From Dermanyssus gallinae (lineage: Eukaryota > Arthropoda > Arachnida > Mesostigmata > Dermanyssidae), in contig QVRM01005925.1 in the NCBI GenBank assembly GCA_003439945.1, positions 673,001-737,000 of the forward strand: 64,000 nucleotides of DNA. The letters are read 5' to 3'. Every line of letters begins with the position of its first letter. The first letter of the stretch is position 1. Of the stretch, positions 35,996 through 46,510 are shown piece after piece. A program made the position numbers and the translations under genes. The notes under the pieces are model-generated. The model did no database searches, had not been told where the DNA came from, and worked only from the letters and a program-made list of their open reading frames with translations.

Positions 35996-36550
35996 ACATG
36001 CGGCTAGTGATTACGGCATCGGGAGAGTCACTACTTTTTTTAGAGTCATACGCTCTACTGAAGAAAGGGAAATACATTTAGTCTACTCCTTCTTAACGTG
36101 GCTTGTTATAAAGGATATTGTTCACTACGCAGTTGATATTGCAGGACCCATAACGGCCGATCCCTCTATAAGTGGTCCAGCGGGAGGTAGACGGCTCGCG
36201 TGCAAGCGCCCTTTTTTGATACCCGCAAGATCCCAGATCTTAAGTGGGTACAGCTGGGGTGGTCTCCGTGCGCTATCAAGGAGTGGATCACCATACCGAC
36301 CTGACAGCGCTGTCAACGAGTGTGACACTCTCGCCGCTCTAACGTCCTGCCGGAACCCGTACTTCCCGCCACGAGGTCAGCTTCAATACCTGACCTGGCG
36401 GCATCTACTTCAGCTACCGCTGAGAATCCCGATGGGTACACCACGGTGTGCAGGGGCCGACGCAACAGAAGCCAGCGCTTACCCATAAGAACCCACTGGC
36501 TGTGAAAGCTGTTAACTCCAGGGAGACACTACCAAGTGAACCTAGGGGCG
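35996..36550 (+). other. GC-rich segment fused in frame to the retroelement
   Basis: The RT frame continues to 36488 through sequence of different composition (GC-rich, no purine bias). The translated tail (about 160 residues) has no motif I recognise. Most simply an open frame by chance across an insertion or deletion junction; a fused exon-like segment cannot be excluded. Confidence 0.4.
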
Positions 36551-36552
36551 CA

Positions 36553-37000
36553 ACAAAGCTTTATACTAGGCCCCTTGCTATGCAACAAAGCTTATAACGA
36601 CGTGCTGCGGCTGGGGGATCTTCCCCACGGAGCTGACTTTTGTGCCTACATCGAAGTTGCCCTCGCTGACCAGCTCGCTTTAGCCCCGCTTAAAGCGAGA
36701 CAATTCTTCTGGTAGGCCAGATTATGTGCCCTGCTCTTCACTTACGCCTCAATAACAAGGATATCGTTGTCGTGAACACGGCAAGGCACCTCGGAGTATT
36801 CCCTGATCGGGGTCTCCGAGACACCTATGACGTGCGCCGGACAACGGATCTTGTTAAATTGCTAGTGATTCTGAATCCGGCTCCCAGCCCCACGTGTCCG
36901 TGTGTGCAAACCGCATTTTCGAACTACTCCTCTACACATTTTGCGTGTTCTGGAAGAAGGAATCTTGGAACCGTCTTCCGGTGGAAATAAATGTACAAGC
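36553..37000 (+). pseudogene. R1/Jockey-like RT fragment with collapsed catalytic site
   Basis: In one frame: ILGPLLCNKAYNDVLRL, GDLPHGADFCAYIEVALAD, then, after a short loss, LALAPLKARQFFW and a stop; the next frame continues with VVNTARHLGVFPDRGLR and RRTTDLVKLL. This order matches the RT palm to thumb of R1-type elements (ILGPLLWN, YADDVAL, LGV). The two catalytic aspartates are lost (AYIEVAL). Truncated at both ends. Confidence 0.66.
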
Positions 37001-37685
37001 TGCGGGTTTCTGTGTTAATATACAAAACTTCACAAGGCATTGAACCTGCGGAGATAGCGTTCCCACTTGTTTCTACCGATGGTCGGACAGCAGCTAGGCG
37101 TGTAACAACCTTTGCAGTGCCCTCAGTATCCTCGATGTCTAATCAACATATACTTGCATGTCGCCTCGCTAAAACCTGTATCTGCATTCCCAAAAACATT
37201 AGGCGCTTCACTACGAAGCACCTCTTTGCTTGCGCAATGGCTTCCGATCTCACAATCAGGATCAGGCCTTTTATCATATTACATCCTGAATTAGGATTGT
37301 TGTGCTTTATACAAGGCGATACCCACTTAGATTGAACGGTATATTGGTCTACGTGCTTTAACGTGTAGTTATTGCATCTTATAAAGATGGTGTACGAGTG
37401 GACTACCTTGTATGCATGTTTACTTTTGTGCGTGTTGCTTCATTTATTGTCTGGCGTTATAAAAACGCACTAACTGCTGTATAGACATCCTCGTGATAAT
37501 GCCCATTGTCCGATTATCTTTTGTGAGAAGTGCTTGTGCAAAACTTAGTCCTTGGACTTTGCCGGGTGTGATTCTGCTTCAATGTTTGATTATTTTGTAA
37601 TCGTTTCTATTTACCGAAAACTTAAGCGATGTAAAATGCAGTTACGTTGAGGTAAATAAGGGAAGATAGTTACAGTGAGTTCTAA
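37001..37685. other. unassigned stretch
   Basis: An open frame at 36991-37335 has no recognised domain; it may be the worn tail of the preceding retroelement. The remainder is AT-rich with nothing supportable. Confidence 0.35.
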
Positions 37686-37838
37686 AGCAATACTGACAAA
37701 ATACCGAGCCGGGTAAGCAGGGCGGTAAGAAGGAATCCTGGTTTCTTGGGTTTGTAAATCCCGTACAAGTCACGCAAACTGTTAGTGAAACATGCGTATC
37801 AGGCATTCCTAACAAAACCTTCCAGAAGAAAAGCGTTT
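37686..37838 (-). repeat. member 2 of the ~140-bp dispersed repeat
   Basis: Inverted relative to the copies at 33.6 and 51.2 kb. On the minus strand it reads CTTTTCTTCTGGAAGGTTTTG, then GGATTCCTTC and GGCTCGGTATTTTG-like blocks in the same order. Possibly flanked on its right by the (TA)n at 37921. Confidence 0.65.
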
Positions 37839-37919
37839 GAATATATAAAACAGAGGCACAACACATTTACTGTTTGTATTTTTGATAATCTTTGCTTATC
37901 TTACAGTTTTTATTCTCTC

Positions 37920-37920
<1 letters not shown>

Positions 37921-37962
<42 letters not shown>
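37921..37962. repeat. (TA)n microsatellite
   Basis: 21 pure TA units. Confidence 0.96.
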
Positions 37963-37965
<3 letters not shown>

Positions 37966-39052
37966 ATTATTTCTGCGTTGAACCAATATATAGTGATCCG
38001 ACGGAAGGAGACACAGACAAGTATGCGGTGAATGAGCAGCATATTTTAGATGTAACATTCGAGGGGACCCAAAGGGTAGCTGAAAAGATGTCAGAGAGCA
38101 CGGCCACAAGGCTCGACGTGCTCATGTGCTAGAAAGCGTTCAAATGCTTAATGAAGGAAAGCCCTCACCAGCTGCACTGAAAACCAAAAAGAATACGAAA
38201 AAGCTAATTAAGGCGCAGAGGGTGCTGGCCACAAGAGAAGGTGTCTACAGACCACGTGCTGTAATTGCCCCCAAAATACCTGGATCAAAACGGATAGAAA
38301 AGAACATCCCCTTCTACCGGTAGCAGACACTTATAAAAGACGAAGTTGCAAGCAAGACGACTCTGAAGAGTGCTGAGAGGCTGAGTGGACTGCAGCGGAA
38401 CAAGGGACACCAAATACCTAATACCCAAACCTAATGAAATAGTACCGATATGAGTACGGCCGATACCGTGAAGACCGCGAAGACTAAGGTAGATACTGTG
38501 TCTGTTTTGCAACACTGATACGACTGATGATGTAGATAACATGATTACGGTACAACACGAAATCAGCGTTCAGAGATGGTCAGATCGAAAAATAGCTAAG
38601 ACGCGGACGCTAATTTAGTGGGGGTACTTATGAACGCGAAGGCGAAAGTGACCGAAGAGAGATGAAAACACATGGAGTGTCGCCGGCAGACTGACGACTG
38701 AAAGCCAGCGGCTTCCTACATGCACTGAGGTAACATAGCAAAGTTATCCCGGTAACATAATTTTGGAGGATCACCAGCAGGTTTTCAGTAGGTTTGAGAA
38801 TCCCACACTATCTAGACAATCGGTGTGTATCATGACCTTATCTTTCTGGCTCTGCGAAAAATTATTTATTGCTTCACAGCTCACTGCGACCGATCTATGC
38901 GTAGAAACGCTCTGTGTCGTTGACGAGCTCGCACTTATAGAAGTGGTGGTTGTGGTGGACTTTAGAGCTGGAAGGACGAGCCGACAGTGAGTCGACGTCA
39001 ATAAACGACGGCCGAACTCTAACATTAGAAGGAAACAATATTAAAAAAAAAT
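37963..39052. other. region upstream of the LDD-core retrotransposon
   Basis: Two short open frames (37963-38130, 38126-38323) have basic composition without known motifs. The last few hundred bases (from about 38800) may be the 5' UTR of the element starting its ORF1 at 39053; an A-run precedes that ATG. The true 5' boundary is not visible. Confidence 0.4.
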
Positions 39053-39640
39053 ATGGCGCAACTTAAGAGATCAGCGCCACTACGCATCCAACAAAACACC
39101 TCCGCTCCCACGGTGAAGGTCTGCGCACCGGTGAGCGACATCCAGCCATCGGCCTCGTTTTCAAAACGGTCTTATTCCGCAGTCGTTCGTAACGGGGTTA
39201 AGGTTCCTTCACGACCTGTGGACCCGCCTCAAAAAACTCATGTGGCTGTTGAGGAGCGCTCCTCGAACGTTGCTGTTTCAAAGCGAAGCGACGGTCTAGA
39301 CAATATAATATTCGCCATAACCGAAAAGATACTACCATCCATCATCGACACCATCGTTACTCACATCAGCAGTGCTATCGAAAGAGCGTTTGCGCGCATT
39401 CTTCCTGGCTCGCTCCGCCAAACCGAACCCGCTAGGTCGGCTACGAGCTCCACCAATTCCACCGACGGCCCAACCGATCTCACTGAGGGCCTGCGCGAGC
39501 AGCTTAAAGATGCACTTCAGTCTGCTCTAACCTTCGGTTTGGCGGATCTGCGACCGATCAAAACCGATAACGCGACGACTGCGGCCACCGCCGCTGCCGC
39601 GTGCGACGTCGCATCGAAGACTTGTTCTCCCTCGCAATGA
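39053..39640 (+). CDS. ORF1 of LDD-core restriction-like-endonuclease retrotransposon
   Basis: 195 residues, basic at the N-terminus, rich in serine, proline and alanine, with a hydrophobic, possibly helical middle (about 83-122: IIFAITEKILPSIIDTIV and following). No zinc knuckle or recognised domain. It begins just after an A-run and is read in the frame immediately before ORF2. Its TGA stop (39638-39640) overlaps the first in-frame ATG of ORF2 as ATGA. By position it should be the RNA-binding or accessory protein of the element; that role is inferred only. It has no stops and appears as young as ORF2. Confidence 0.7.
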   Translation: MAQLKRSAPLRIQQNTSAPTVKVCAPVSDIQPSASFSKRSYSAVVRNGVKVPSRPVDPPQKTHVAVEERSSNVAVSKRSDGLDNIIFAITEKILPSIIDTIVTHISSAIERAFARILPGSLRQTEPARSATSSTNSTDGPTDLTEGLREQLKDALQSALTFGLADLRPIKTDNATTAATAAAACDVASKTCSPSQ

Positions 39641-42480
39641 TGTCCCAACAAGACATCCGCAGGTGGGCCGTTGCCTCCGCCAGCAGCCGCGACAACAACA
39701 GCTCGGCTCCTTCATCGAGGGAAGGACCCTATGCAAGCTCCGTTGCAAGCGCACCGGCACAAACCTCACTTCACGACGTTATCCTCGCGACGTCTAAAAT
39801 CAAAAGCGCATCTAAAATGATTTCCTGTTTACCTCGGGGTATCCACAACAACGTGTCTCTCGAGCTCTCAAACCTGATTAACGAGGTCTGCTCTTCAGCC
39901 AGTAGGGAGTCATACAGAAGACTACTTCAATTCCCAACCGCAGTATTCTGCATTCCGCGCCAGAAGGAACGCGGCCGAACCCTTACATCGGTACTTCGCG
40001 AGAACCTGAACCGATTCCGAGCGGGAAATGGCCCTGAAACTATCCCCATAGCCTCAGCGTCAACTACTCGACTAAGCAGCGCGTCTTTCAAGGGCTTTTC
40101 CTTGGCTCGCGTAGTTCAAGGAAAGCTCGCCCTTGGCGACGTTTCCTCTGCGGCGAGGGCTCTTCTGTCCACCGACACAGTGGCCCCACACTCCGACGAA
40201 ACGAGGCTGGCGCTGATAGACAAACATCCCCCATGTCCACGTAACTTTTCCCTAGTACCGCCTCCCGTGTCCGCCGGCCAGTCCCACGAGATCACTGTGT
40301 CTGCGATAGATGTTATCAACGCCATCAGAAGCTTCGCCAACAGCTCGGGCGGGGGACCCGACGGCCTGCGACCACGCCATCTGAAAAATCTCATCGGCAG
40401 GGATGGCGAGGAGAACCAACTCGTCCTTAGCCTAGTGCGCTTCGTCAATCTCGCTGTAAACGGAAAGCTCCCAGATTTCGTGCTCCCCGTCTTCTATGGT
40501 GCCTCGCTCATGGCCTTGCGCAAAAAAGACGGCGGCATTAGACCAATTGCCGTCGGGCTGACACTGCGTCGGGTAGTCGGGAAAATCATTACCAGGAAGA
40601 GCATGCCGGACATTATCGGATTAGTCTCTCCGCATCAACTGGGCTGCGGAATCAGGGGAGGCGCGGAAGCGGCCGTGCACGCAACAAGAGCATTCATCAA
40701 CCGCAACAAGAGTGTCCCAGGCAAGGTAATCGTCAAACTCGACTTTAAAAACGCCTTCAACTCGCTAAGACGTGATCACTTGCTCAAGGCGGTTCGCTCC
40801 CTCCTTCCCCGTCTATACCCACTAGTACACCAGATGTACAGGTTTCCAAGCAAGCTGATTTGGCAAGGAGAGTTTATCGAGTCTTGTTCCGGGGTTCAAC
40901 AGGGGGACCCTTGTGGCCCCGCCCTATTTTGCGTCGCTATACACGAGCTTCAATCGCGTCTGTCTTCCGAACTCCGACCATGGTTTCTAGACGACGGCAC
41001 CCTCGCCGGTGATACTCTTACGGTGCTGAAAGACTTAGCGCTGGTAAAGGAATTTGAGGCCGTCTCAGGGCTCACACTTAATGACTCCAAATGTGAAGTC
41101 TTTTTTCCTTTCCATGAAGACCCCCACCGCAGTTCCGCATTCCAAGAGGTGCGCAATCTTCTGCCAGCAGCCAGGTTAATACCCGTTAACGAGATGGAGC
41201 TCTTAGGAGCCCCAATTCTCGACGACTCCGTAGATATTTCTTTATCTAAAAAGGGCTCTGATCTCGTCCGCTGGTGTTCCAGACTGCGACTCTTGGACGC
41301 TCACCCAGCGCTTTACCTGCTACGCGTTAGCTTGTCAACCCCGAGGCTGATGTACCTTTTCCGCTGCTCACGGGCTTACACCAATCTGGACTTGCTTCAC
41401 TCGATCGACGAGACATTGCGAAATACTCTCCAAGGTATTTTGAACGTTCAGCTCAGGCAATCGTCTTGGGTACAGGCTTCACTCCCGACGTCCTCGGGTG
41501 GCTTGGGAATCCGTATGACCTCGCAAGTCGCTATTTCTGCCTACCTTGGGTCCCTTAAAGCCACCGAGACTCTGGTACAAGGGATCGCACCACCGAATGC
41601 TCACCCAAGTTTCAGCGACCAGATTGAACAAGCTTGCCGCGACTACGAGAATAAATGGGGTCAGCTTCCAGAGAGCACATCGCAATCGTCTTTGGACTCG
41701 CAGGTTGTCAAGGCGATTCAAGAGCAACTATTGACTCAGGCGAGTAACACCAATGAGCGGGCACGACTAAGAGCCGCGATAGATCCATGGAGCGGCAAAT
41801 GGCTTCAGGCCATTCCCTCACCGCAGCTGGGGACGATGCTGGACAGTACCACACTCCGCATCGCTTCCGGTCTGCGCTTGGGGGAATCAGTCTGCTTTGC
41901 TCATAATTGCGCTCGATGCGACCTCCCGGTGTCTTCCACCGGCGAGCATGCTCTAGCCTGCAAAAGGAGCGCCGGCAGGTTCTCGAGGCACTCGGCTCTG
42001 AATGACGTAATTCACCGGGCATTGCAGACAGCCCACATCCCTGCTGTTAAAGAGCCTGTTGGATTGTCGTCAAACAGCCAACTGCGGCCGGATGGTCTGA
42101 CTTTAGTTCCATGGAGCGAAGGCCGATGCCTCGTCTACGACGTCACCGTGTCGTGTACGCTGGCTGCATCCTACGTTCGTCACACCAGCCGGGAGGTCGG
42201 AGCAGCCGCCCGCCTCGCCGAAGATCGCAAGCTAGCCAAATACCGTGAACTGGAACAGAACTTCATCGTCCAACCGGTCGCCTTCGAAACACTGGGGCCA
42301 ATGGGAGAAATTACAAAGGGTTTCCTTGCGGAGTTGGGATCCAGAGTCGCGGTGGCAACCGGCGATAGGAGAGCATGGCAGTTTTTGCTGCAAAGGATAT
42401 CGGTTGAAATACAGCGTGGCAACGCAGCGTCGATCATAGGTTCATTGCCGACAGGCAAGGGACTCACTTTTTTGCCGTAG
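39637..42480 (+). CDS. ORF2: reverse transcriptase with C-terminal restriction-like endonuclease
   Basis: 947 residues from ATG 39637, the first ATG in this frame (the frame itself is open slightly further upstream). RT blocks: GGGPDGLRPRHLK, IRPIAVG, KVIVKLDFKNAFNSLRRD, CSGVQQGDPCGPALF and the catalytic FLDDG at about 450-454, an LDD variant rather than the usual ADD, with VQQG in place of VRQG. C-terminal: a C-x2-C...H...C cluster (CARCD...GEHALAC), RHSALNDVI, VKEP, RPDGLTLVPW (P818, D819), LVYDVTV (D835), then K..KY and PVAFETLG, the pattern of a PD-(D/E)XK nuclease. No stops or frameshifts. This architecture belongs to restriction-like-endonuclease non-LTR elements, but a lineage distinct from R2, perhaps near Utopia-like elements (an uncertain memory-based placement). 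No U2 snRNA target is visible next to it. Confidence 0.88.
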   Translation: MMSQQDIRRWAVASASSRDNNSSAPSSREGPYASSVASAPAQTSLHDVILATSKIKSASKMISCLPRGIHNNVSLELSNLINEVCSSASRESYRRLLQFPTAVFCIPRQKERGRTLTSVLRENLNRFRAGNGPETIPIASASTTRLSSASFKGFSLARVVQGKLALGDVSSAARALLSTDTVAPHSDETRLALIDKHPPCPRNFSLVPPPVSAGQSHEITVSAIDVINAIRSFANSSGGGPDGLRPRHLKNLIGRDGEENQLVLSLVRFVNLAVNGKLPDFVLPVFYGASLMALRKKDGGIRPIAVGLTLRRVVGKIITRKSMPDIIGLVSPHQLGCGIRGGAEAAVHATRAFINRNKSVPGKVIVKLDFKNAFNSLRRDHLLKAVRSLLPRLYPLVHQMYRFPSKLIWQGEFIESCSGVQQGDPCGPALFCVAIHELQSRLSSELRPWFLDDGTLAGDTLTVLKDLALVKEFEAVSGLTLNDSKCEVFFPFHEDPHRSSAFQEVRNLLPAARLIPVNEMELLGAPILDDSVDISLSKKGSDLVRWCSRLRLLDAHPALYLLRVSLSTPRLMYLFRCSRAYTNLDLLHSIDETLRNTLQGILNVQLRQSSWVQASLPTSSGGLGIRMTSQVAISAYLGSLKATETLVQGIAPPNAHPSFSDQIEQACRDYENKWGQLPESTSQSSLDSQVVKAIQEQLLTQASNTNERARLRAAIDPWSGKWLQAIPSPQLGTMLDSTTLRIASGLRLGESVCFAHNCARCDLPVSSTGEHALACKRSAGRFSRHSALNDVIHRALQTAHIPAVKEPVGLSSNSQLRPDGLTLVPWSEGRCLVYDVTVSCTLAASYVRHTSREVGAAARLAEDRKLAKYRELEQNFIVQPVAFETLGPMGEITKGFLAELGSRVAVATGDRRAWQFLLQRISVEIQRGNAASIIGSLPTGKGLTFLP

Positions 42481-43343
42481 CCAAAGCGGCGTCAGAATTT
42501 CACATGTAACCAAATAATAATTAAAGAATAAATTTATATTAATAAATATTCAGCGAAGCGCATAGACGAATCCCCATTTTCAGAGACGTTAACTGACAGT
42601 AGCTTCGATGAAACTTCGGTGGTTGTGTAGAATATGTTCAACGAAAAAAACAAGTGGTCCAGAGTATTTATAGAAGTTGAACTGGTGTTGCTGAGCGGCG
42701 TCACAGCTTGTTCTAATCCCGTCGTTTGGAGGATTTCGGTTGAGTTTTTGTTTGTGCTAGCGACAGACGCGGCGGCATCGGGCGTGAACTTTTCTGCTGA
42801 CGCGGTTCTCTGAGTACGCTCGATTGAGCCCTGATCTGATCGGTGACGTTAGCCAGTCATTGCCAATGATCGCCATTGTTAGCACTGTCACAGCCACCAG
42901 AGCGGATTCATCAGCGGAGTAATCTGCTTAGTGCAAACCCGCCGGTTGGTCGGGCTGCTGAAGCCGTAAGCTTCTCTGTCTCTCTCACGGCAAAAGCGCG
43001 CGCCATTTGCGTGACATGTCGTGACCCCGACGAAGACAATGGTGACGCCGACGACGGTAATGACAGGCAATGATACGACTTTCTTGAGCAACAGCTAGAA
43101 CTTGGCGGTCACCGTCAAATGACCTGTACATAAACGCACACACATGGCTTGCTTTGGAGGCGTTGCGGCGTGACATCTAAAAGCTCACAGACTTAGGTTG
43201 CACACGGCACAATATCACTCAAGGACAAAGGTGAATAACATCAATCGATAGCTAATCAATACAAACGGCACGGCTTTGTTGGGTTGTTATATTGTATTCA
43301 ACTGACTGTCATCGTAACAGTACTAATTCTAATAATAAGTACC

Positions 43344-43346
<3 letters not shown>
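42481..43346. other. 3' region of the retrotransposon and possible LTR/primer-binding site
   Basis: The first 60-80 bp after the stop are AT-rich with AATAAA-like signals and are probably the 3' UTR. Further on, 43019-43032 (TCGTGACCCCGACG) matches the complement of the 3' end of tRNA-Trp, except at the second base, and is followed by an ATG at 43039. This is the primer-binding site type used by some Ty3-group LTR elements. The preceding bases end in CA as an LTR would. No gag or pol follows, so at best a remnant. Confidence 0.35.

Positions 43347-43404
<58 letters not shown>
43347..43404. repeat. (TA)n microsatellite
   Basis: About 29 pure TA units, followed by CGGTAC; the left flank has GTACCG, so GGTACTG/AGTACCG-like sequence is weakly inverted around the array. 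Confidence 0.95.
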
Positions 43405-43408
<4 letters not shown>

Positions 43409-44142
43409 ACTGTATTTTTAGAAATATTGCAATAATAGTACGGGCGACCAAAGCGATGCGATGTTGCTGAGGTAGATGATGTCATTGGCTGTTCGTAGAG
43501 GAAACGCGGCTTAGAGTATACGCGCCGTGAGCTATATAATAATAACAGTTTTATAACAAGATATAATATTATTATTTTAATATTGCTTTTAATAATAATG
43601 TTTAATTTATTTTGTTACCAAAATATTGTCAGCTAATAAATGTACAGATTGAACTATTTAATATTATATATATATATATTTATATCAGTTTCTCTAGGCA
43701 TATCCCTCTCAAGAGCGTGTCAAACAACACTTGCGCGTTGGCTCACTAAATTTCTATGTTGATTGGAATCTAAGACGACGCGCTGCCCCAGGAACGTGTG
43801 TGAATTATCATATCTCCGGTCTTAATGTGTAGGCGAAATAGACATAGTTCGCCAGGCTTCCGGCCTTCAAAACGAGACCTGCGTAACGCCAGGGAAATTT
43901 TGTCCCACACCGATCGCTTGCTCCTATCACCCTCTTTTGGTACAGAATTGCTACAAGTAAGCTGCCACTCTTGATTTGCTTTGGTTGGTAAGCTACTAGA
44001 GAGTCATATTCGAGGAGGGCTCGAACATTTTCTTGGACGGCGAACGTACACGAGAAAAGTTCATGAAGGGCAAGGCTGGAGGAGCTTCTAGGTCCAAGAT
44101 CACTGAGACTGACCGGCAGCTGGAGCTGAGAGCAGGCGAAGG
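43405..44142. other. unassigned AT-rich stretch
   Basis: Short TA run near 43664-43680. No ORF or RNA gene supportable. Confidence 0.45.
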
Positions 44143-44204
44143 TTTTATGGAAAATGCCATCGAAGCGCTAACCTTTTATGAAAAATGCCGTCGAGGCGCA
44201 AACG
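44143..44204. repeat. 31-bp tandem duplication
   Basis: Two adjacent diverged copies starting TTTTATGGAAAATGCCATCG (44143) and TTTTATGAAAAATGCCGTCG (44174). The surroundings (about 44020-44720) are purine-rich and could be a decayed tail of the 34-kb retroelement group, but no diagnostic motif is left. Confidence 0.7.
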
Positions 44205-44719
44205 AGCTTACATCAAGATGCGGCGGGCGAGAGTGCTTACTGAGGGAAGACAGTGCCGCTTAGGTGTTTTATAGTGCCTTCACGACAGGTCTAAGCGTTT
44301 GGGAAGTTATGGGAGAAGGTCATGATGGCGCCCTGTATTTCATAGTCCGTCCTCCCTTGATAGAGCAGTTTGCACTTGCAGCTGAGTAATGCATGATTTA
44401 AGGATCGGGAGCTCCGTGGCGACGTCTGGGTGAAAGTCGGCTAAGACAAGCTCGTCTAGGTATGACATTACGGAAGAAGAGATGAAACAGAGAAGTATGG
44501 CTGAAAGAGAAAGAAATGCAGTATAAAGTGGTAGGAGCCCTGAAGGTTGAACAATATTTAGTAACAAGGATTATAAGCCGCTCCGATCCACAGTGCAGGG
44601 TTTGAAAGGGAGTTCAAAACACTACGAGGAGAAGTGATAAGATTTGCATTGGGTTGCCGTTTTAATTGCGCCAGAGAGTTTTTTGTGGGGGAAGTGATGT
44701 CAACATGTATACAAATGTG

Positions 44720-45460
44720 AGGGTGCAGTCGTGGCAATAGGTGTGTGCAAACGGGTTTAGAATAAGTGCATCAAATGTCGCACGACTCTCTTCGCTGCGG
44801 GTCAGTCAGGTAGGCCCCCGTTACGTTCTGATAAATCAGCCATATCTATATCACTCAAATATAGTATATACAAGATAGCTCATGTATATACAAAACATCA
44901 TTATCTGTTGTCTTGTCGATACGTTCTGATGAGCTAGACTAGCTGGCGGGATACTCATGGCGGCAAGGTGCATGTGGCTCATGGGCTGGTCGAGGCCGAC
45001 GCTAGCGAAAGATTGCATGGTTCTGGCCCAAAGTGTGGCACGCTGGGCGATACGGGAAATGCGCCGAAGCCAAGAACAGAGTAAATACGCTAGACTGGAA
45101 AACGATATATCTATATATTGCCTATTGCCATGGAGACACTCGGACCAATCAGCAAGAGAACACAGGTATTCCTCTAATAATTAAGTAAGCGAGTTAAGGA
45201 AGTCACGAGCGATAGAAGAGAGGTTAAGTTGGTCTACGGGCCCTTTGCGTAACGTAGTGTGTAACTAAAACCGTTGGCACTTGTATATACTCGTATGCAC
45301 ACAGCCATCAGCTATGCAAGATTGATTGTACTATTTTAGGAAAATAGGCTTTTGATGGAAAACCTATTAATAAACATTGTGCTAGTTAATACAATTATAT
45401 TTGCTAGAAGAAAGATTGCGGTATATTTTTAAGATCAAGGGTATTCTATGTGACCCGGAC
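44720..45460. other. unassigned stretch
   Basis: No supportable gene, RNA or repeat. A small open frame at 44957-45184 has no recognised features. Confidence 0.4.
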
Positions 45461-45965
45461 TGTGATCGTTGACTTGTTTGAGATCGTTGGATATGAGGTG
45501 CTCTAGATTCCAAAGCTCAGAAGCAATCGCGCTCTATGCCGCACTAGAATGGGCGGACTTAACACTCAGGACGGTCACGGCCCGCCAGGCCCTGCGCCGC
45601 TTCCGCTTGTTCTCGCAGGTCTGCTTCCATGGGATATGCTGGCGGAAGAGAGGAGTAGGCGGAGATTAAATGGGGAGATATCGTGGACTGAGGCTCGAGA
45701 GGCCGCACTCGCCGCATTGGCGGAGATATGGACCCACCCGTCTGCTGGAGACACGAGAGGTACGTAGACACGCTCCCTCATCACGGGCTTGCGTAAGTGG
45801 TATACGGCACAGAAACCAATGACATATTACACTGCCCAGGTTTGGCCAGTTCCAGGCGTACATGATGAAGATCGGGAAGGCAGCGATGGACATATGCGTT
45901 CTCCGCAAATTGGTCCGCCGATCTTAAGCTCGTTCTGAAGGTTAAAAGACAGGTTAGAAATCCCA
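45460..45965 (+). pseudogene. R1/LOA-like retrotransposon C-terminal fragment
   Basis: The frame 45549-45767 contains VLAGLLPWDMLAEERSRRRL, which matches the post-RT 'AGLLPL..L..ER' block of R1/Jockey/LOA-type elements. Further on, in another frame (about 45845-45905), GQFQAYMMKIGKAAMDICVL matches the 'GHG.F..YL...GK....C..C' zinc-ligand region of the same families. The catalytic RT part is absent and the copy is frameshifted. It may belong to the same family as the RT fragment at 36.55-37.0 kb. Confidence 0.66.
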
Positions 45966-46321
45966 AAACTGATTTTGTTCCTTGGCTGGTTTCAAAAACC
46001 TTTTTTTATAGTATTGCAGAATGAGTATTGTATCTGTTTCAAGTTGTCTTGCGTATTGTAGAATATCATTATCGTTGCTCTATTTCAAGCGCCGATAACA
46101 ATGCCCGTATTTAGCAGAACGCATAGAGTGTGTAATATACTCAATTTGAGTGAAACTAACAGAATTGAAATATTGAAGAATGTTGTATTTGATAATATCC
46201 CAACTAACATTGGCATTGGCAAAAGCGCCAGGCTCATATTTTGAGTGGCCATGTGGTTCCTTGCATTTAATAGATCGCACGTGTCATTTGTTTGCTCGGC
46301 GGTACTGGTTTAGTTACGTCG

Positions 46322-46510
46322 AGCCTGGTGGCGTGGTAGCTTAAGTCTGCGCCTCGCAACCGCAGGAGACACATAGGTGCGCGGGTTCAAGCGGGTTCCC
46401 ACCGTTGCACATTTGTATTTATGGGGATCCGTCTATGAAGCAATGTAAAAAAACAGTTCCGTGGACGTTAAATTTTGGCTGAGGGTCAGCCAGAAAACTT
46501 CACTGGTTTA
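46322..46510 (+). repeat. possible tRNA-derived SINE, degenerate
   Basis: A TGGCGTGGTAGC A-box-like block (about 46329) and a GGGTTCAAGCGGGTTCCC B-box/T-arm-like block (about 46384-46401) sit at roughly tRNA spacing, followed by a non-tRNA body with an A-run. The B-box departs from consensus at several positions. No clear body similarity to the SINE at 11.26 kb. Weak call. Confidence 0.38.

Noticed and set aside
38900..39052. U2 snRNA gene flank expected for a Utopia-type element
   Set aside because: No U2 snRNA sequence is recognisable on either side of the 39-42.5 kb element.
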